In this document: piece after piece, positions 1 through 16,989 of the stretch
Layout: every line of letters starts with the position of its first letter
How positions within the stretch are numbered: position 1 is the first letter of the stretch
Made by a program: the position numbers and the translations under genes
The notes under the pieces: generated by a model
What the model saw: the letters and a program-made list of their open reading frames with translations, nothing else
What the model was told of the DNA's origin: nothing
The model's database searches: none
Origin: Anthopleura xanthogrammica
Lineage: Eukaryota; Cnidaria; Anthozoa; Actiniaria; Actiniidae
NCBI GenBank assembly: GCA_964019055.1
Contig: OZ025214.1
Coordinates: 2,535,501-2,599,500 of the forward strand
Direction of reading: 5' to 3'
Length of the DNA: 64,000 bases

Positions 1-969
1 TTTAATCACAGCTTAACTACCAATTAATCTAAACAGCAGCATCAAATTAATTGTAACGCAATACACCGAGAGGGTACTGTTCGTGATTAGAAGGAAGAAG
101 GGAGACGAAGAAAGTTATTGCTTATCGACTTCCTGAAATAGGTGAGCCATTAAAAGAAATGACCAGAAAAACGAACAACCACCAAATGAGAAAAGGTTAC
201 AGTTGAAGACTGAAAAATAAGATTATAACTTTTTCGTCCCCACAGTGGGTCTTCAGTAAAACAATCACATGGCCAAGAGAGCGCATGACCACTAAAGTAG
301 ATGCAAATATTCTTCATATGCATTCGAGGACTTTCACTCAATTCAGCCTTTCTTTCCCTTCATCCGCTTCTAATCACATTAAGTTACCTTACAGTAAATC
401 TATTAGACGTTCATTTAAAATAAGAATTCATTTAAAGGTAATTGGGATACTTGCCAACAGCTTTCTGAAAAATGGAAGGACAGTAGAATAGACTGAATCA
501 GTTGATTTTGTTATCTTTTTGGTTCAAAAAGTTTAAAGAAAAATTTAGTTTGATATGACTGTAATTAGCTATTACATGTAAATATTATTTGATAACTGAT
601 CGATTTATATACGAAACTGGTGAATAACATATTAAAATTTTATAAAAACGGGCTTCAAACACCAATCAAATGCTATTCTATTTACTGGTTTTATTATATT
701 GCCTAGTCAAAATAAAACTTCGTTTCCTGCTTCCCTATTCATGACAAAAAGGATTCAATAAATCTATGCTAGAAGAGACAAAAAAGGAAAGAAAACTTGG
801 GAAAAAAGAAATAAAGAAACAAAAAAACAAGGAGGCTAACATGGCTTTTAGTATCCCCTACCGATTTAAAGGTACTTATGATTCACATGAACACACACAA
901 AAAAAAACACAATGGGCGGATCTATGAGCAGGATTGGGGAGGGTGCCTGCAACAAGCACGCTAATAATA
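1..969. other. No gene recognised
   Basis: AT-rich sequence. Only short open frames on both strands, none with recognisable domains, signal peptide or splice context. It lies downstream of gene A, since gene A is transcribed leftward and ends at 1474. Confidence 0.5.
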
Positions 970-1246
970 GACTACTTAAGACGATACGGCGGCCAACTTG
1001 GATCGCAAGGCATTATGGGGCGTCTAGTAAACAGAACAAAGATGGTGGATATAGTATGTAGAGTTTCGTGTGTTTGTATTTCTTTCACTGGGTAAAGGTG
1101 ATCGATGTGCCGTCTTTAGCTGTAATAATGACAGGCGATATCAAATAACAAATATATCCTCAAACCTCACATTAGCTCTATATTTGCCCCCTGGTCGCAC
1201 CATATGCCTTGCGATCTAAGATGGCCGCCGTATCGTCGAATTAGTC
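970..1246. mobile_element. MITE with ~53-bp terminal inverted repeats
   Basis: The left arm (970-1022) and right arm (1194-1246) are imperfect inverted copies sharing the core ACGATACGGCGGCCA and the block ATCGCAAGGCAT. The interior codes for nothing. No convincing target duplication was found. A related partial copy lies at 3741-3795, so this is a small non-autonomous family. Confidence 0.65.
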
Positions 1247-1473
1247 AATTCACATGACTTTTTTCACTATAGTTTTGCTCTATAAGAGAAAATATTAATG
1301 CGAGGGGCCTAAATCAAAACAAACTTTGATTCTAATTAAAAAGCTTTTAGCAATGTTTAGTATTAGTAAAAGAACTGTATAGTTTGCATCACCCCAAGAT
1401 CCGCCCATTAACACTGTTAAGAGTTTTTCCTTTCTTTTCTACAGATGATGGTATTGAGTTCCTTTTAAGGAAT

Positions 1474-5984
<4,511 letters not shown>

Positions 5985-6221
5985 CGTGTCCGTCGATACA
6001 GTTCGCACGAACCAGGAAATGTCTTCGATGTTCAAAAATATTGAAATTGTTTCCTTAGACGCTTGTCACGTGACTATCTCATTACCATAACACACTTCCT
6101 TGTTTCCAGTCCTTTTCAGTTTCCAAGCTGCGCCATTTGGTGATTAGATACTGGCTTTTAATTCGTTTTCTGCTGGACCTAATTGTTAACTACTGAAAAG
6201 CGGAATATATATATGTTGCAG

Positions 6222-6272
6222 CATAGTTAATAGAGGGGAATGGTTATGAAGGCCGGCAAACTTCAAAGGGGC
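6222..6272 (+). repeat. Left terminal inverted repeat of the P element
   Basis: Fifty-one bases identical to the reverse complement of 11097-11147. Begins with CA, as in P elements, and is preceded by the target duplication GTTGCAG. Confidence 0.9.
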
Positions 6273-6453
6273 ATGTTATTGTTATCGTTTTGGGCCGTCA
6301 CGCAACATTGAACCTGCACACTCAAATCCAAGATGGCGTCCGAAGTGACATGAAATCAAAAGAGCTCCTCTATTTTTTCGCGTTTTTACATATTTATAGT
6401 CTATTTACATCACAATTCAACTTTAGAAATTGAAATTACTATATCAAAGAGTC

Positions 6454-9379
6454 ATGCCAGGTGAAAATTGTGCAGTCTTGGGCTGCGGATCGTGCAGAAG
6501 GACGAAGGGTATTGGAATATGGAAGCTGCCGTCGGCCAAGAACGACGAGTACAACAAATGGAGAGAGGATTGGTTGAGTGAAATTACTAAGACGAGAGTA
6601 ATCGACAAAGATTTCAGGGAATTAATTGCAAAGGATAGAGTTTACACTTGTGAAAGGCATTTTCGCCTGGAGGATATTGAAATATGTAAGTATTATTCGA
6701 GCTTTGTTTATACGTAACTATGGTCGTATCGTACGATGAACACTGTAGACGCGAACGCTAAAATAGCTTCATTTATTCAACTGTTTTGCAGATTATCTTT
6801 CAGTCTTGTTAAACTCATGTTTTTGGTTGTCTGTTGTAGTTTGCTCAGAGAAAAGGACGAGGAAAAAGCCAAGATTCGGTGCTCTTCCGACCCTCAATAT
6901 GCCAAGTAGAAGCCACGAAAGCAGCAAGCCAGCGGCGAGGCCGTATCGAAGTGTAGTACAAGATGAAACTACAACAGCTTCCAAGTCTTGCTACAAAAGC
7001 TTTGCAGAATTCTGTTGTCGTGCATCTGTTGTAAAGACCCTAAGTTCGTGGGAATGTAGAACACTGACTGGAAAATTTGTGATGAAAAAGATGTCTGAGC
7101 CCTTCTTGATTCCTGAGAAAGAAATCATCGTTGATGATGGCTTGGGGTTCACTGTGAAGGTCTTTGGGTGCTTTTTGCCTCAAGACCACCCCATTTATTT
7201 GCATTACAAACGCTCAATGACAAATGTTACCATATCTGTTCTGGTAAAGGAACTTGAGACTTATGAAATGTGTTGTGGTGTAAAAACAACAGAACTTTCT
7301 GGTAAATTATTTCACCATGTTATCCCAGCTGACCAGGAAGACGAAGACGAGCGTCAGTTTGCACACAATGGCTACTGGAGGACAACTGGCTGCTGGCTCT
7401 TGTCTTCTGAAAATGAAACTGTGTGTCCTGCATGTACAGATCACATGATATATGTGAATAATGCCCATAAAGCAAGAGAAAGGAAACTAGCTAAGCCAGC
7501 ACATATCAAAGCACCAGTCTCAAAAACTGATCCACATAGAATTAAACTGACTTTACAAGGTCAGAGGCTGCGGTGTGCAGAATTGGAAAGAGAGCTGAAT
7601 GAAATGAGAACTGAACTGAAAAAATCAAGTATTGAAATAGACCATGAACTTAGCAATGACTTTGCTAGTATTCTTGACAGTGCAGGCACCAAAGTAACTC
7701 CTTTCATGAACTTGTTTTGGCAGCAGCAACAGAAGCTGTTTGCCAGCAGTGCTAGCGGTGTACGCTACCACCCAATGATTATACGTTTCTGTCTTTCCCT
7801 TGCTGCTAAATCTCCCTCATGTTATGAGGAACTTAGAAACAGCAAAGTCTTGATATTACCAAGTCAACGGCGTCTGAAAGACTATAGGAATGCAATCAAA
7901 CCCAAGAGGGGTTTTCAACCTGAAGTTATCACTGAACTCAAAAACATGACTGATAAATACTTCGATGTACAAAGATATGTGGCTCTATTATTCGACGAGA
8001 TGAAAGTGAGCGCAAATCTTGTGTTTGATAAAGTAAGCGGAGAATTAGTCGGGTTTACCAATCTGGGTGATACCGAACTAAACTATGCTGTACTAGAGAG
8101 AGTAGATGATGTAGCAACCCATGCATTAGCTTTCATAGTACGTGGTTTATGTACTGAGCTCAAGTTCTGCTTAGCACACTTTGCCACAACAGGAGTCACT
8201 GCAGCACAGTTGATGCCACTATTTTGGGATGCAGTGTGTATCCTTGAGACGAGCTGTAACCTGTGGGTGATATCAACAACATCGGACGGTGCATCCCCAA
8301 ATAGAAGAATGTACAGGATGCACAAGGCATTGGACGGCGACTCAGATAAAGATGTATGTTATCGCACAATTAACATATTTGCCCCTGATAGATATATCTA
8401 CTTTTTCTCTGACGCACCTCATCTCATTAAGACTGCCAGGAATTGTTTGTCAAATTCAGGGTCTGGTAGCTGCACTAGATACATGTGGAACAATGGCTTT
8501 TATGTCATCTGGCAGCATATCATGCAAATGTATTACCAGGATGTGGATAATGGGCTGAAGCTACTTCCCAAGTTTACATATGAACACATTCACCTAAACC
8601 CCTACTCCAAGATGCGTGTGAACCTTGCTGCCCAAGTGCTAAGTGCATCAACAGCTGCAGTGATCAGATCATTTGGACCAGCAGAAGCAGAAGCAACAGC
8701 CAAGTTCTGTGAGATGGTCGATAGTTTCTTTGACTGCTTGAATGTACGCAGTACAACAGAGCACCAGAGGAAAAGGAAACCATTCCTTGCTCCATACAGA
8801 GATGTTCATGACAACAGGTTTGTTAATATGATGGATGTTATATTTTTGCATGCATAAGTATCAGCTATATATTCAGTAATTTACTGTTCAGCTCTTATTT
8901 GATAATGTAATGATATATCTTAAAACAATAATTTTATTGTTAACAGGTTTCAGTGGTTGATGGAGTTTCTTAACTATCTTAACAATTGGAAAGAAAGCAC
9001 TGACAACCGTCCAGGAAATTTTGAACAGAATGCGAGGAGCAGAATGTTTATTTCCTGGCAAACGTATGAAGGGTTCAAGATAACGGTCTACTCTGTCATA
9101 GAAGCAACCAAGTTCCTCCTTGGAGAAGGTATGGAATTCGTCCTGACTGAGCGTTTCTGTCAAGACACTGTTGAAGAATACTTTGGCAACCAGCGTAAAC
9201 TTGGCCGAAGAAGTGACAACCCCGACATCCATACATTTGGGTACAACAACAATGCAATAAGAATCCAAAGACAAGTATCTTGCCAAAGTGGCAATACTAG
9301 GGGCCGAAAGGACAAGAGGCGAGCATGGGAAGAAGTTACAGATGACCCACTGCCATGCAGAAAGAAAGCTAAAAAGTAA
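6454..9379 (+). CDS. THAP-domain P-element transposase
   Basis: Three exons: 6454-6685, 6840-8817 and 8947-9379, totalling 2643 nt (880 aa). The N-terminal THAP zinc finger (about residues 1-95) shows C6, C11, W36, C66 and H69 (YTCERHF), followed by the FGALPT motif. It would bind the element's ends. The catalytic core resembles P transposase: FDEMK with D463, SDG with D560, SDAPHLIK at about 601-608 (GTP-binding insertion region) and QDTVEEYFG with E813. Family-typical NDNAIRIQR-like residues (NNNAIRIQR) follow. The start is the ATG just before the first THAP cysteine; no in-frame ATG lies upstream in the open stretch. An alternative acceptor at 6791 would add about 17 hydrophobic residues; the one at 6839 has the better pyrimidine tract. 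It looks intact. Confidence 0.88.
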
Positions 9380-9780
9380 TAAATCACTAGCATTATAATT
9401 ATTGTGATAATTACTATTTTAGCTGTCTATCTACATCTACTGTTAGACTTACTGTGAAAAATTTGAAACAAAAATTCATGTGTTGATGCAAGAAAAAAGT
9501 TATTTGTTCATTAATAACTTGTTCATAAAAGCAAATTTTATGTCTCTTCATCAATAGAGGTCAATGTGACATAAGACAAGTCTGTTTTGCATTATTAGTA
9601 ACCCATATTGTATAGTTATAATATGGCATATGGTATTTTGAATTTTTTATATATTCACAAACTCAATAAACTGTAACAAGATTTAACATAGTTCATATAA
9701 ACATATACAGAACAGAGTATTTAAAAAAAAGGAAGAAGCAATCAGAAAATATTGTTTTTGCATTCATGGTTGAAATTTGT

Positions 9781-11023
9781 TCATGTTCTTATGTATAGAT
9801 CTATATGCAAATAAGAGCTTCTGGGTACCAATTCAGCATCACACAGGATCAATTGGTAATTGGACAAAATGTCAGAGTCAGTGATTGATTTCTTCACAAT
9901 GCCAGCAAAATCAATTTGTTGTAGACCAGTTTGAGATGTATGTTCTCTGAAATAGTGTTCAGTCTTCAATAAGACCTTGTGTGCAGGGGTAGTTATTGAC
10001 CATAGTCCTCCACGGTTTAAACTTGATATCAATTTTTGCTTCTTGCAACATGTTTCTGATTTGCCTGCTTTCAAAATTGCCATTGCTTCAGAGCTTTCAT
10101 TTGACTTGGATTGGCTGTGCTTCTTATGCAGGTTGTGAAATATGTAACCACCCAAATACTCTAATCCTGATTTCTCTTTGTCTGAAAGAACAACACTGGG
10201 GTGCTCCTTGCTCTCAACAGCTCCTTTCTTGTTATAGGAGAGCATACATACAGCCACCTTGGTTGACAACAAAGTTGCAGATTTTTGTGACAGCCCTCTA
10301 AAAAACCTTGTGGAGTTCAGAGGGATTTTTGCGTAGAATTGGGTATAGAATTTCTCTACATTTCCGTGTTTCAAAAATCCGTCGTAAAGAGTTTTGATTT
10401 CAGTGAATTCTGCTGTTCCTTCCTCAAGTTCAAATCTGTAGCTGTTTAGCTCATCTCGAATCTCTGTCGAGTACACCATGTTTTCTTTAACTTTAAGTAT
10501 AGCAGTGTCAACTATTTCATGTAGAATTCTTGAGTTTAAAGTTTTTAGTTGTTGTTCATCATTACTATTGCCATGTTTCATCGTTCTATGTCTTTTAAAG
10601 CCACCTTGAGTCTTGTATTTTTTTCCACAATCACTGCAAACGATCTCTTGTTGTGACTGTACCTGGACCTGTAAACAACGATAAACACGGTTAGCGTTGT
10701 TACTCTTACGGTTATACGTTTATTTATCTTCAATATACTTGGATGTGGCATTTTATAAGTAGATTGGAACGATCTGAACCGGTCTAGATCCATTAGTTTT
10801 AGCATTGGCTTCGGCTTTCTGGTTCGCGTGTGCTATTTGAAGTCTGTGTTTACATCGAGAAATAATCGAAATACGCTAGCAAAATGACACATTTTATACT
10901 TACATCATTAACTGCCTCTGTAAATTGATTCTCTATCTCCTCATCTTGTTCTAAAATCTCAAGAATCGCATCAAAATCGTCTCCAGTTATGAACAACTCG
11001 TTGATGTTTTGAGCGTCCGCCAT
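9781..11023 (-). CDS. C2H2 zinc-finger accessory protein of the P element
   Basis: Two exons: 10904-11023 and 9781-10668, totalling 1008 nt (335 aa) with a phase-0 intron (donor GTAAGT). The start ATGGCGGAC has a good context (AAAG before it). Residues 1-40 are acidic. A single classic C2H2 finger follows: C51, C54, H67, H72 (CSDCGKKYKTQGGFKRH). The remainder is a helical-looking region with EYLGGYIFHNLHKKH at its centre. No transposase catalytic motifs are visible. It is transcribed toward the transposase gene from just inside the right terminal repeat, so its promoter probably lies in or next to that repeat. A role in regulating or assisting transposition is an inference from position. The C-terminus may be shortened. 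Confidence 0.75.
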
Positions 11024-11096
11024 CTTTGTTTTGTGAGTGTGCAGGTTCACGGTGACTGCACACGCTAGTCCAACATCAAAATCAAAACAATAGAGC

Positions 11097-11147
11097 GCCC
11101 CTTTGAAGTTTGCCGGCCTTCATAACCATTCCCCTCTATTAACTATG
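11097..11147 (-). repeat. Right terminal inverted repeat of the P element
   Basis: Exact inverted copy of 6222-6272. Followed directly by the target duplication GTTGCAG. Confidence 0.9.
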
Positions 11148-11308
11148 GTTGCAGTTTTAAATAATAATAAGATTGAGGAATAAGAGAGAAATGCACAAAG
11201 TAGAAAGTAAGTTTTAAAAATTTTATATCTTTGCTTTTTTTTTGTTTTTCTTTTTTTGTTCTGGTTGTGATTTGTTCCACTTTTATTTTGTTATCAACAT
11301 CATTATCA

Positions 11309-12978
<1,670 letters not shown>

Positions 12979-13266
12979 AAGCAGCATACATCATCTGTTA
13001 TATATTTAGCCGAATGGCAGACTTGGACTTCCTCTCTTATAAGTGAAGCTTACAACATGAAAATTAAAAAGCAACCTGCAAACTGTCATTCTTACAGAAC
13101 TTCTATCTCTTCTTTACCTTTGGGAAGCCCAAACTGAAAGCCCTTGATTACTTGTTCATTTAGACATACGCCTTTGACACTACAATTAACTGCCATCAAG
13201 ATATCATTCAGATATTGATGGTATCTTAGGAGCCTTGCTTGAATTAACTCGAGCTATGAATTTAAC

Positions 13267-14753
13267 CTAGACTGAGTACTGAGCCGCTGCAATGAGGGGT
13301 AACAGAGACAAGATTAACATAAGACCATCATGAACTTGGTTACGCGATCCAGTATTGTGAAGTGGTGCACAGAATGGGTTATAACCATCGAAAGTTAACT
13401 CCATCAGTTCTTTAGTGGCACCAGTGTACCAACATTGTGCATCTATGAGGGTCTTTTCACACTTGATGGCCTCTGAATAAACACTGGAATAAAAATATGT
13501 ATTTATAATTATTAATTTCTGAAAATATTGAAATGGAATTACTGAGCCCCAATTTATTGAAAGGAAAACGCAACCCGAAGGTTTCATCATCCATGCTCGG
13601 TGGCTGCTCGGTGTATTTTAGTTTGCGACATTTCAATTCTTTCAAACACCTTTATTGGTAAGACTTCTTCACGGAATCATGAAAGTCAGATGTTTTACCT
13701 GCAGAGCCTTGAGTCAGTCTTGTTCGTTCGCCACAGAACCAATGTCTCATTATAACAGCTATAAGCTTTCTGGAAGTAGATCGAAGAACATGGGACTCGA
13801 TGTTTTTGTGGGTGAAGAAAAGGATCACTGATTCCAGCATTGTTACAAAACCTCTCTTCTGTTATTACTGAGTTTACATTACTTCGAATTAAACTTTCAG
13901 AGACACTTGGACGGCACTGTTTGACCGTTTGTACCGCACAATCTCTGAAGGCCGCAAGCTTTGGGCTGTGGAGTTAACAATAACGATCATTAATGCAGTT
14001 AATAATGAAAATGAAGACGAAAAAAGGGGGGAAGGACGAATAGAGAAAACTCGACTTTGGCAGATAACACGGCCTTGGTCTTGATAATTCAAGATATTAT
14101 GCTCAACCTCATCTAATAATTGTTTAATAGTGGTAATACACTTTACCTGCACTGCCCATTGGGGTCTCTTCTCATATTCACAAAGAATGCTGTTTGACAA
14201 ACGCGTATTTTATTGTTGTACTCTCTGTACGTACAACTACCAACATTGGGCAAAGCTCCGTTGCTATGTTCCAGGAACTCTGAAACTAAAACAACATTAT
14301 ATAAGGATTATATAATTATATAAGGGAAAAAAGTTCTAACAAAGATGTACATGTAGCCAGCTTTTGAAGCAAAGATGTGGCTTGAATGTCGGACAAGTTA
14401 ATGTAAGGATGTTGTTTTCAGTGAAGGGTAAGGGGGGGTTAGAAAAAATAAATAAAATAAACATAAGCATAGAAGCATAGATTTTCGGGAAAGAAACGAG
14501 AAGCTATGCTAAGCAAGAATAAGGTAGTTAGTAGAAAAAATAAAAATGATAGCTGTACGACTTCAACTTTCTCCTTCTCCCTCAGTCTCTATATATTTAA
14601 ACATGCATGACTAAAAAATATCAAAAATAGCAGCTACAATTGAATAATAAATGTTTGTACTAAAACATCAAAAGATGAACAGAAAAGATGAAATGAAAGA
14701 AAGGAAATTAGCTCACCTAAAACGAGCAGGAAAACCGTTGCAAATACTTTCAT
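13267..14753 (-). CDS. Gene B: secreted 12-cysteine protein, single module
   Basis: Exons 14717-14753, 14147-14285, 13699-13965 and 13267-13483 total 660 nt (219 aa). The signal peptide is MKVFATVFLLVLV. The cysteines are at 30, 42, 58, 68, 76, 99, 118, 129, 147, 156, 165 and 186. Landmarks are GALPNVGSCTYREYNN, MRRDPNGQC, VPCSSIYFQKAYSCYNETL and DGYNPFC. NET at 131-133 is an N-glycosylation sequon. Residues after about 196 form a GPI-like signal (GLMLILSLLPLIAAAQYSV). No transmembrane segment other than the signal and tail is visible. The protein is probably an extracellular module tethered to the membrane. Its 5' flank is nearly identical to that of gene D (14430-15000 versus 25020-25590), which indicates recent duplication of a block larger than the gene. 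Confidence 0.88.
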
Positions 14754-14820
14754 TTCTATATCGTTGTTGTTCGTTTTCTGACAAATAATAAATGCCTCAC
14801 ACAATCAGTCTACATTGCTT

Positions 14821-14826
14821 GATATA
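14821..14826 (-). promoter_or_regulatory. Possible TATA-like element of gene B
   Basis: TATATCAAGCAAT on the minus strand, about 70 bp upstream of the ATG. It aligns with the better TATATAAAGCAAT of gene C at 19236-19243. Confidence 0.4.
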
Positions 14827-15984
14827 CGTATTACCAGTGGTATTACTGAGTGAACTTCCTATGGTTAACACTTCCTTAAAAGTAATTTCCCAATCAAAAT
14901 ATTCCACATTCGCATTGGTTATAAAAATAGTTCAGTTTAAAAATAGAATAGATTTCGTAGTCACACTGTACGGAATTTTTACTCTGGCTTAGTGAACCGG
15001 CTTGTAATTGAGTAAATAAAGTAAAATAACTAGAGTTGGTAAGTTGTGACGTATTTCCGGGTCCTGCTCATGAAACTGCTCATGAAAACCGATAAATGCG
15101 AAAAATGCGAAAAATGTTCTCAATAATTTAACTTGGACCACCTGAAACAATTAGAACTTTGGACAAAAAATCTTGTCATGAAGAAAAAGTGAGAAAAATC
15201 TTAATAAAACTGCGTTTCGTTTTGGACCCGGAAGTAATTTTTTCATTCGATTGACGTCACATTTAAAAGCTCTTTTATAAAAATAGCAAAATAGAATAGA
15301 TTTCGTAGTCACACTGCAAGGAATTTTTACTCTAGTTTAGTGAACCGGCTTATACTGATCATTTGAGTGGTTTATTTAGATATAGTAAAATCCCTAGGTC
15401 TAGTAAAGATTCTCGTCTTTATCTGCAGGAAGTGCTTATAAAATCTGGCAACCGGCAAACCACTCGTAGTTTCCTCGAAATCAAACAATAAACTCAACTA
15501 ACTATGGCAGCATTATTTGTAGTTTTCTCGTACATTTCTAATAATATAAAACTCTCGATTGTAGTAGTTTAGCAGTTCACATGTTTCTGATTAACTTTTA
15601 TAAATTGACTAATATTGACAAACATTAATAACATTAATTTACACAGACTGCATATGCACGCGGAAAAATCATTCAAGTATAATTCCTGCCGGAAGTATTT
15701 TTTACGCTTTGATATTGGCTCATGCTTCACTTTACAATTATTTTAAAGGTAGTCCAAGCGTTCTTTCTTCCGAGACTTTAAGATAAAGTGTGGCAGACTC
15801 TATCACTGCATTGTCACAGTTTGTCTTGTTTCTGACAGCAGCGAATTTGAGCCTTCAATTGTTTCAAGTCGAGGCATTTGGGTCAACAATACAGTAAATG
15901 TATAGAAATTATCCCAAATGTCACGACTTAAAGCAATTGAAGGCAATGGAGTGTAACTCTGATATCTGCTATTTATCGTAACAC
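14827..15984. other. Duplicated 5' flank of the family; no gene
   Basis: The block around 15650-15770 (CGCGGAAAAATCATT ... AGGTAGTCCAAGCG) recurs in related form upstream of genes C (19625-19860), D (25865-26150) and E (30255-30470). The tandem duplication unit therefore includes at least 1 kb of 5' flank. Two copies of the block GTGAACCGGCTT (about 14990 and 15345) mark an internal duplication. No ORF is convincing. Confidence 0.6.
15785..15832 (-). pseudogene. Relic of a family exon 3 (gene F type)
   Basis: On the minus strand the sequence around AACTGTGACAATGCAGTGAT ... CCACACTTTATC matches the gene F exon-3 segment that encodes YCDNAGIEYATLYP. It is frameshifted and truncated. It marks a lost gene copy upstream of gene B. 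Confidence 0.6.
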
Positions 15985-16284
15985 CCGGGGGGGGGGGGGG
16001 GGGTACTTCGGGTCGTTTCATACGGGGATGCTCCGCCCGGAATCTCGACCCCTTACCCTTTTCTATGCCAAATTTCAGCAAAAAAGTACCCCTTTTATAT
16101 ATCTTTTTGCCTGAAAAGTTACCCCTTTCATATACCTTTGAAGAAAATCTACCCCTTTTTATACCAAAACTCACAAATTTCTACCCCTTTGCTATACGTG
16201 CGGCCTGAAAAAAGTACCCCTTTCGGGCGGAGCATCCCCGTACAGTCCATTATAGGGAGTACCCCCCCCCCCCCCACTCCCGGG
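15985..16284. mobile_element. G-run-ended MITE, 300 bp, with target duplication
   Basis: Ends in CCCGGG plus long G/C runs and contains inverted copies of ACGGGGATGCTCCGCCCG (about 16022 and 16226). CGTAACAC flanks both sides (15977-15984 and 16285-16292). An 8-bp duplication suggests a hAT-type origin. The interior repeats TACCCCTTT-like motifs several times. Confidence 0.75.
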
Positions 16285-16292
16285 CGTAACAC

Positions 16293-16989
16293 ATCGAGGC
16301 GAGTGTCTTTGAAGATTAGCTGAGAGAAAGAGATACAAGGCTGTATTCTATAGTAGAAGTGGGAGACTGACTTTTCGAGTCCCTCAAGAGTGCATGAGTC
16401 ATGAAAAATATCGATCTGCTAACAGCAGAGTGAGTGAGTGACACATTTGCATATTCAGACCCCTCACAACAACTCGTTTCTACACTTCGCGTATATCCAC
16501 GAGTTAACAATGGATAACTGAAAAGGAAGATTTGTATATGATAGGGTTACATAATTCTATGAATTTCAACATCCATTGATCCTCACATGTAAAAGAAAAA
16601 GAAAAAACTGCCTACATATTGTTGCTTTCAGAAATATGTAGCAAGCAAAGAAGAACTATCTTTAGATTATATTGAAGAAACGATTATTAAAGTGCACCTA
16701 ACCCCGATACTATACTTTAAGTATTGATTCTACATGAAGTGAATTTAAATGGTGAAATATTTCTTCATTTTAAGTTATAAAGGTTTATTTTTATATGTTA
16801 ACTACTGTGCGCTCTAAGAACTTCTATATTCTTTACCTTTGGGAAGCATAGTGCTGACGCTTTACAACTGTTATAGTCATTCCTTACTTTGGCAAACGCC
16901 TTTGACACTACACTGAACTAACTACCATACCGTCAAGATTTCACATGAGTATGGCTTGAAGTTGGACTCGAACTATGAATTTAATCTGA
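16293..16989. other. Intergenic spacer, partly duplicated
   Basis: No gene seen. The stretch 16798-16989 is nearly identical to 22616-22803 downstream of gene D, so genes C and D share their 3' flank as well as their architecture. Confidence 0.6.

Larger units (their letters stand above)
6222..11147. mobile_element. P-superfamily DNA transposon with two convergent genes
   Basis: This 4926-bp element has perfect 51-bp terminal inverted repeats (6222-6272 and 11097-11147) starting CATAGTTAATAGAGGGG. GTTGCAG flanks both sides (6215-6221 and 11148-11154) as a 7-bp target duplication; P elements usually make 8 bp. Inside are a THAP-type transposase gene on the plus strand and a C2H2 zinc-finger gene on the minus strand, converging near 9.4-9.8 kb. 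A second pair of subterminal inverted repeats (TGAACCTGCACACTC at about 6309; complement at about 11038) recalls the subterminal repeats of the Drosophila P element. Both genes splice in frame and the termini are identical, so the insertion looks young and potentially autonomous. Confidence 0.9.

Noticed and set aside
6792..6839. Extension of the transposase exon 2 to an acceptor at 6791
   Set aside because: In frame, but adds a hydrophobic stretch inside the THAP region; the acceptor at 6839 has a better pyrimidine tract and gives a normal THAP spacing. Not fully excluded.
13457..13840. Overlapping short ORFs next to gene B exons (and the equivalent ones at 17177, 18308, 18368, 24050, 24126)
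   Set aside because: They are other-frame or intron readings of the cysteine-rich family exons and recur only because the loci are duplicated.
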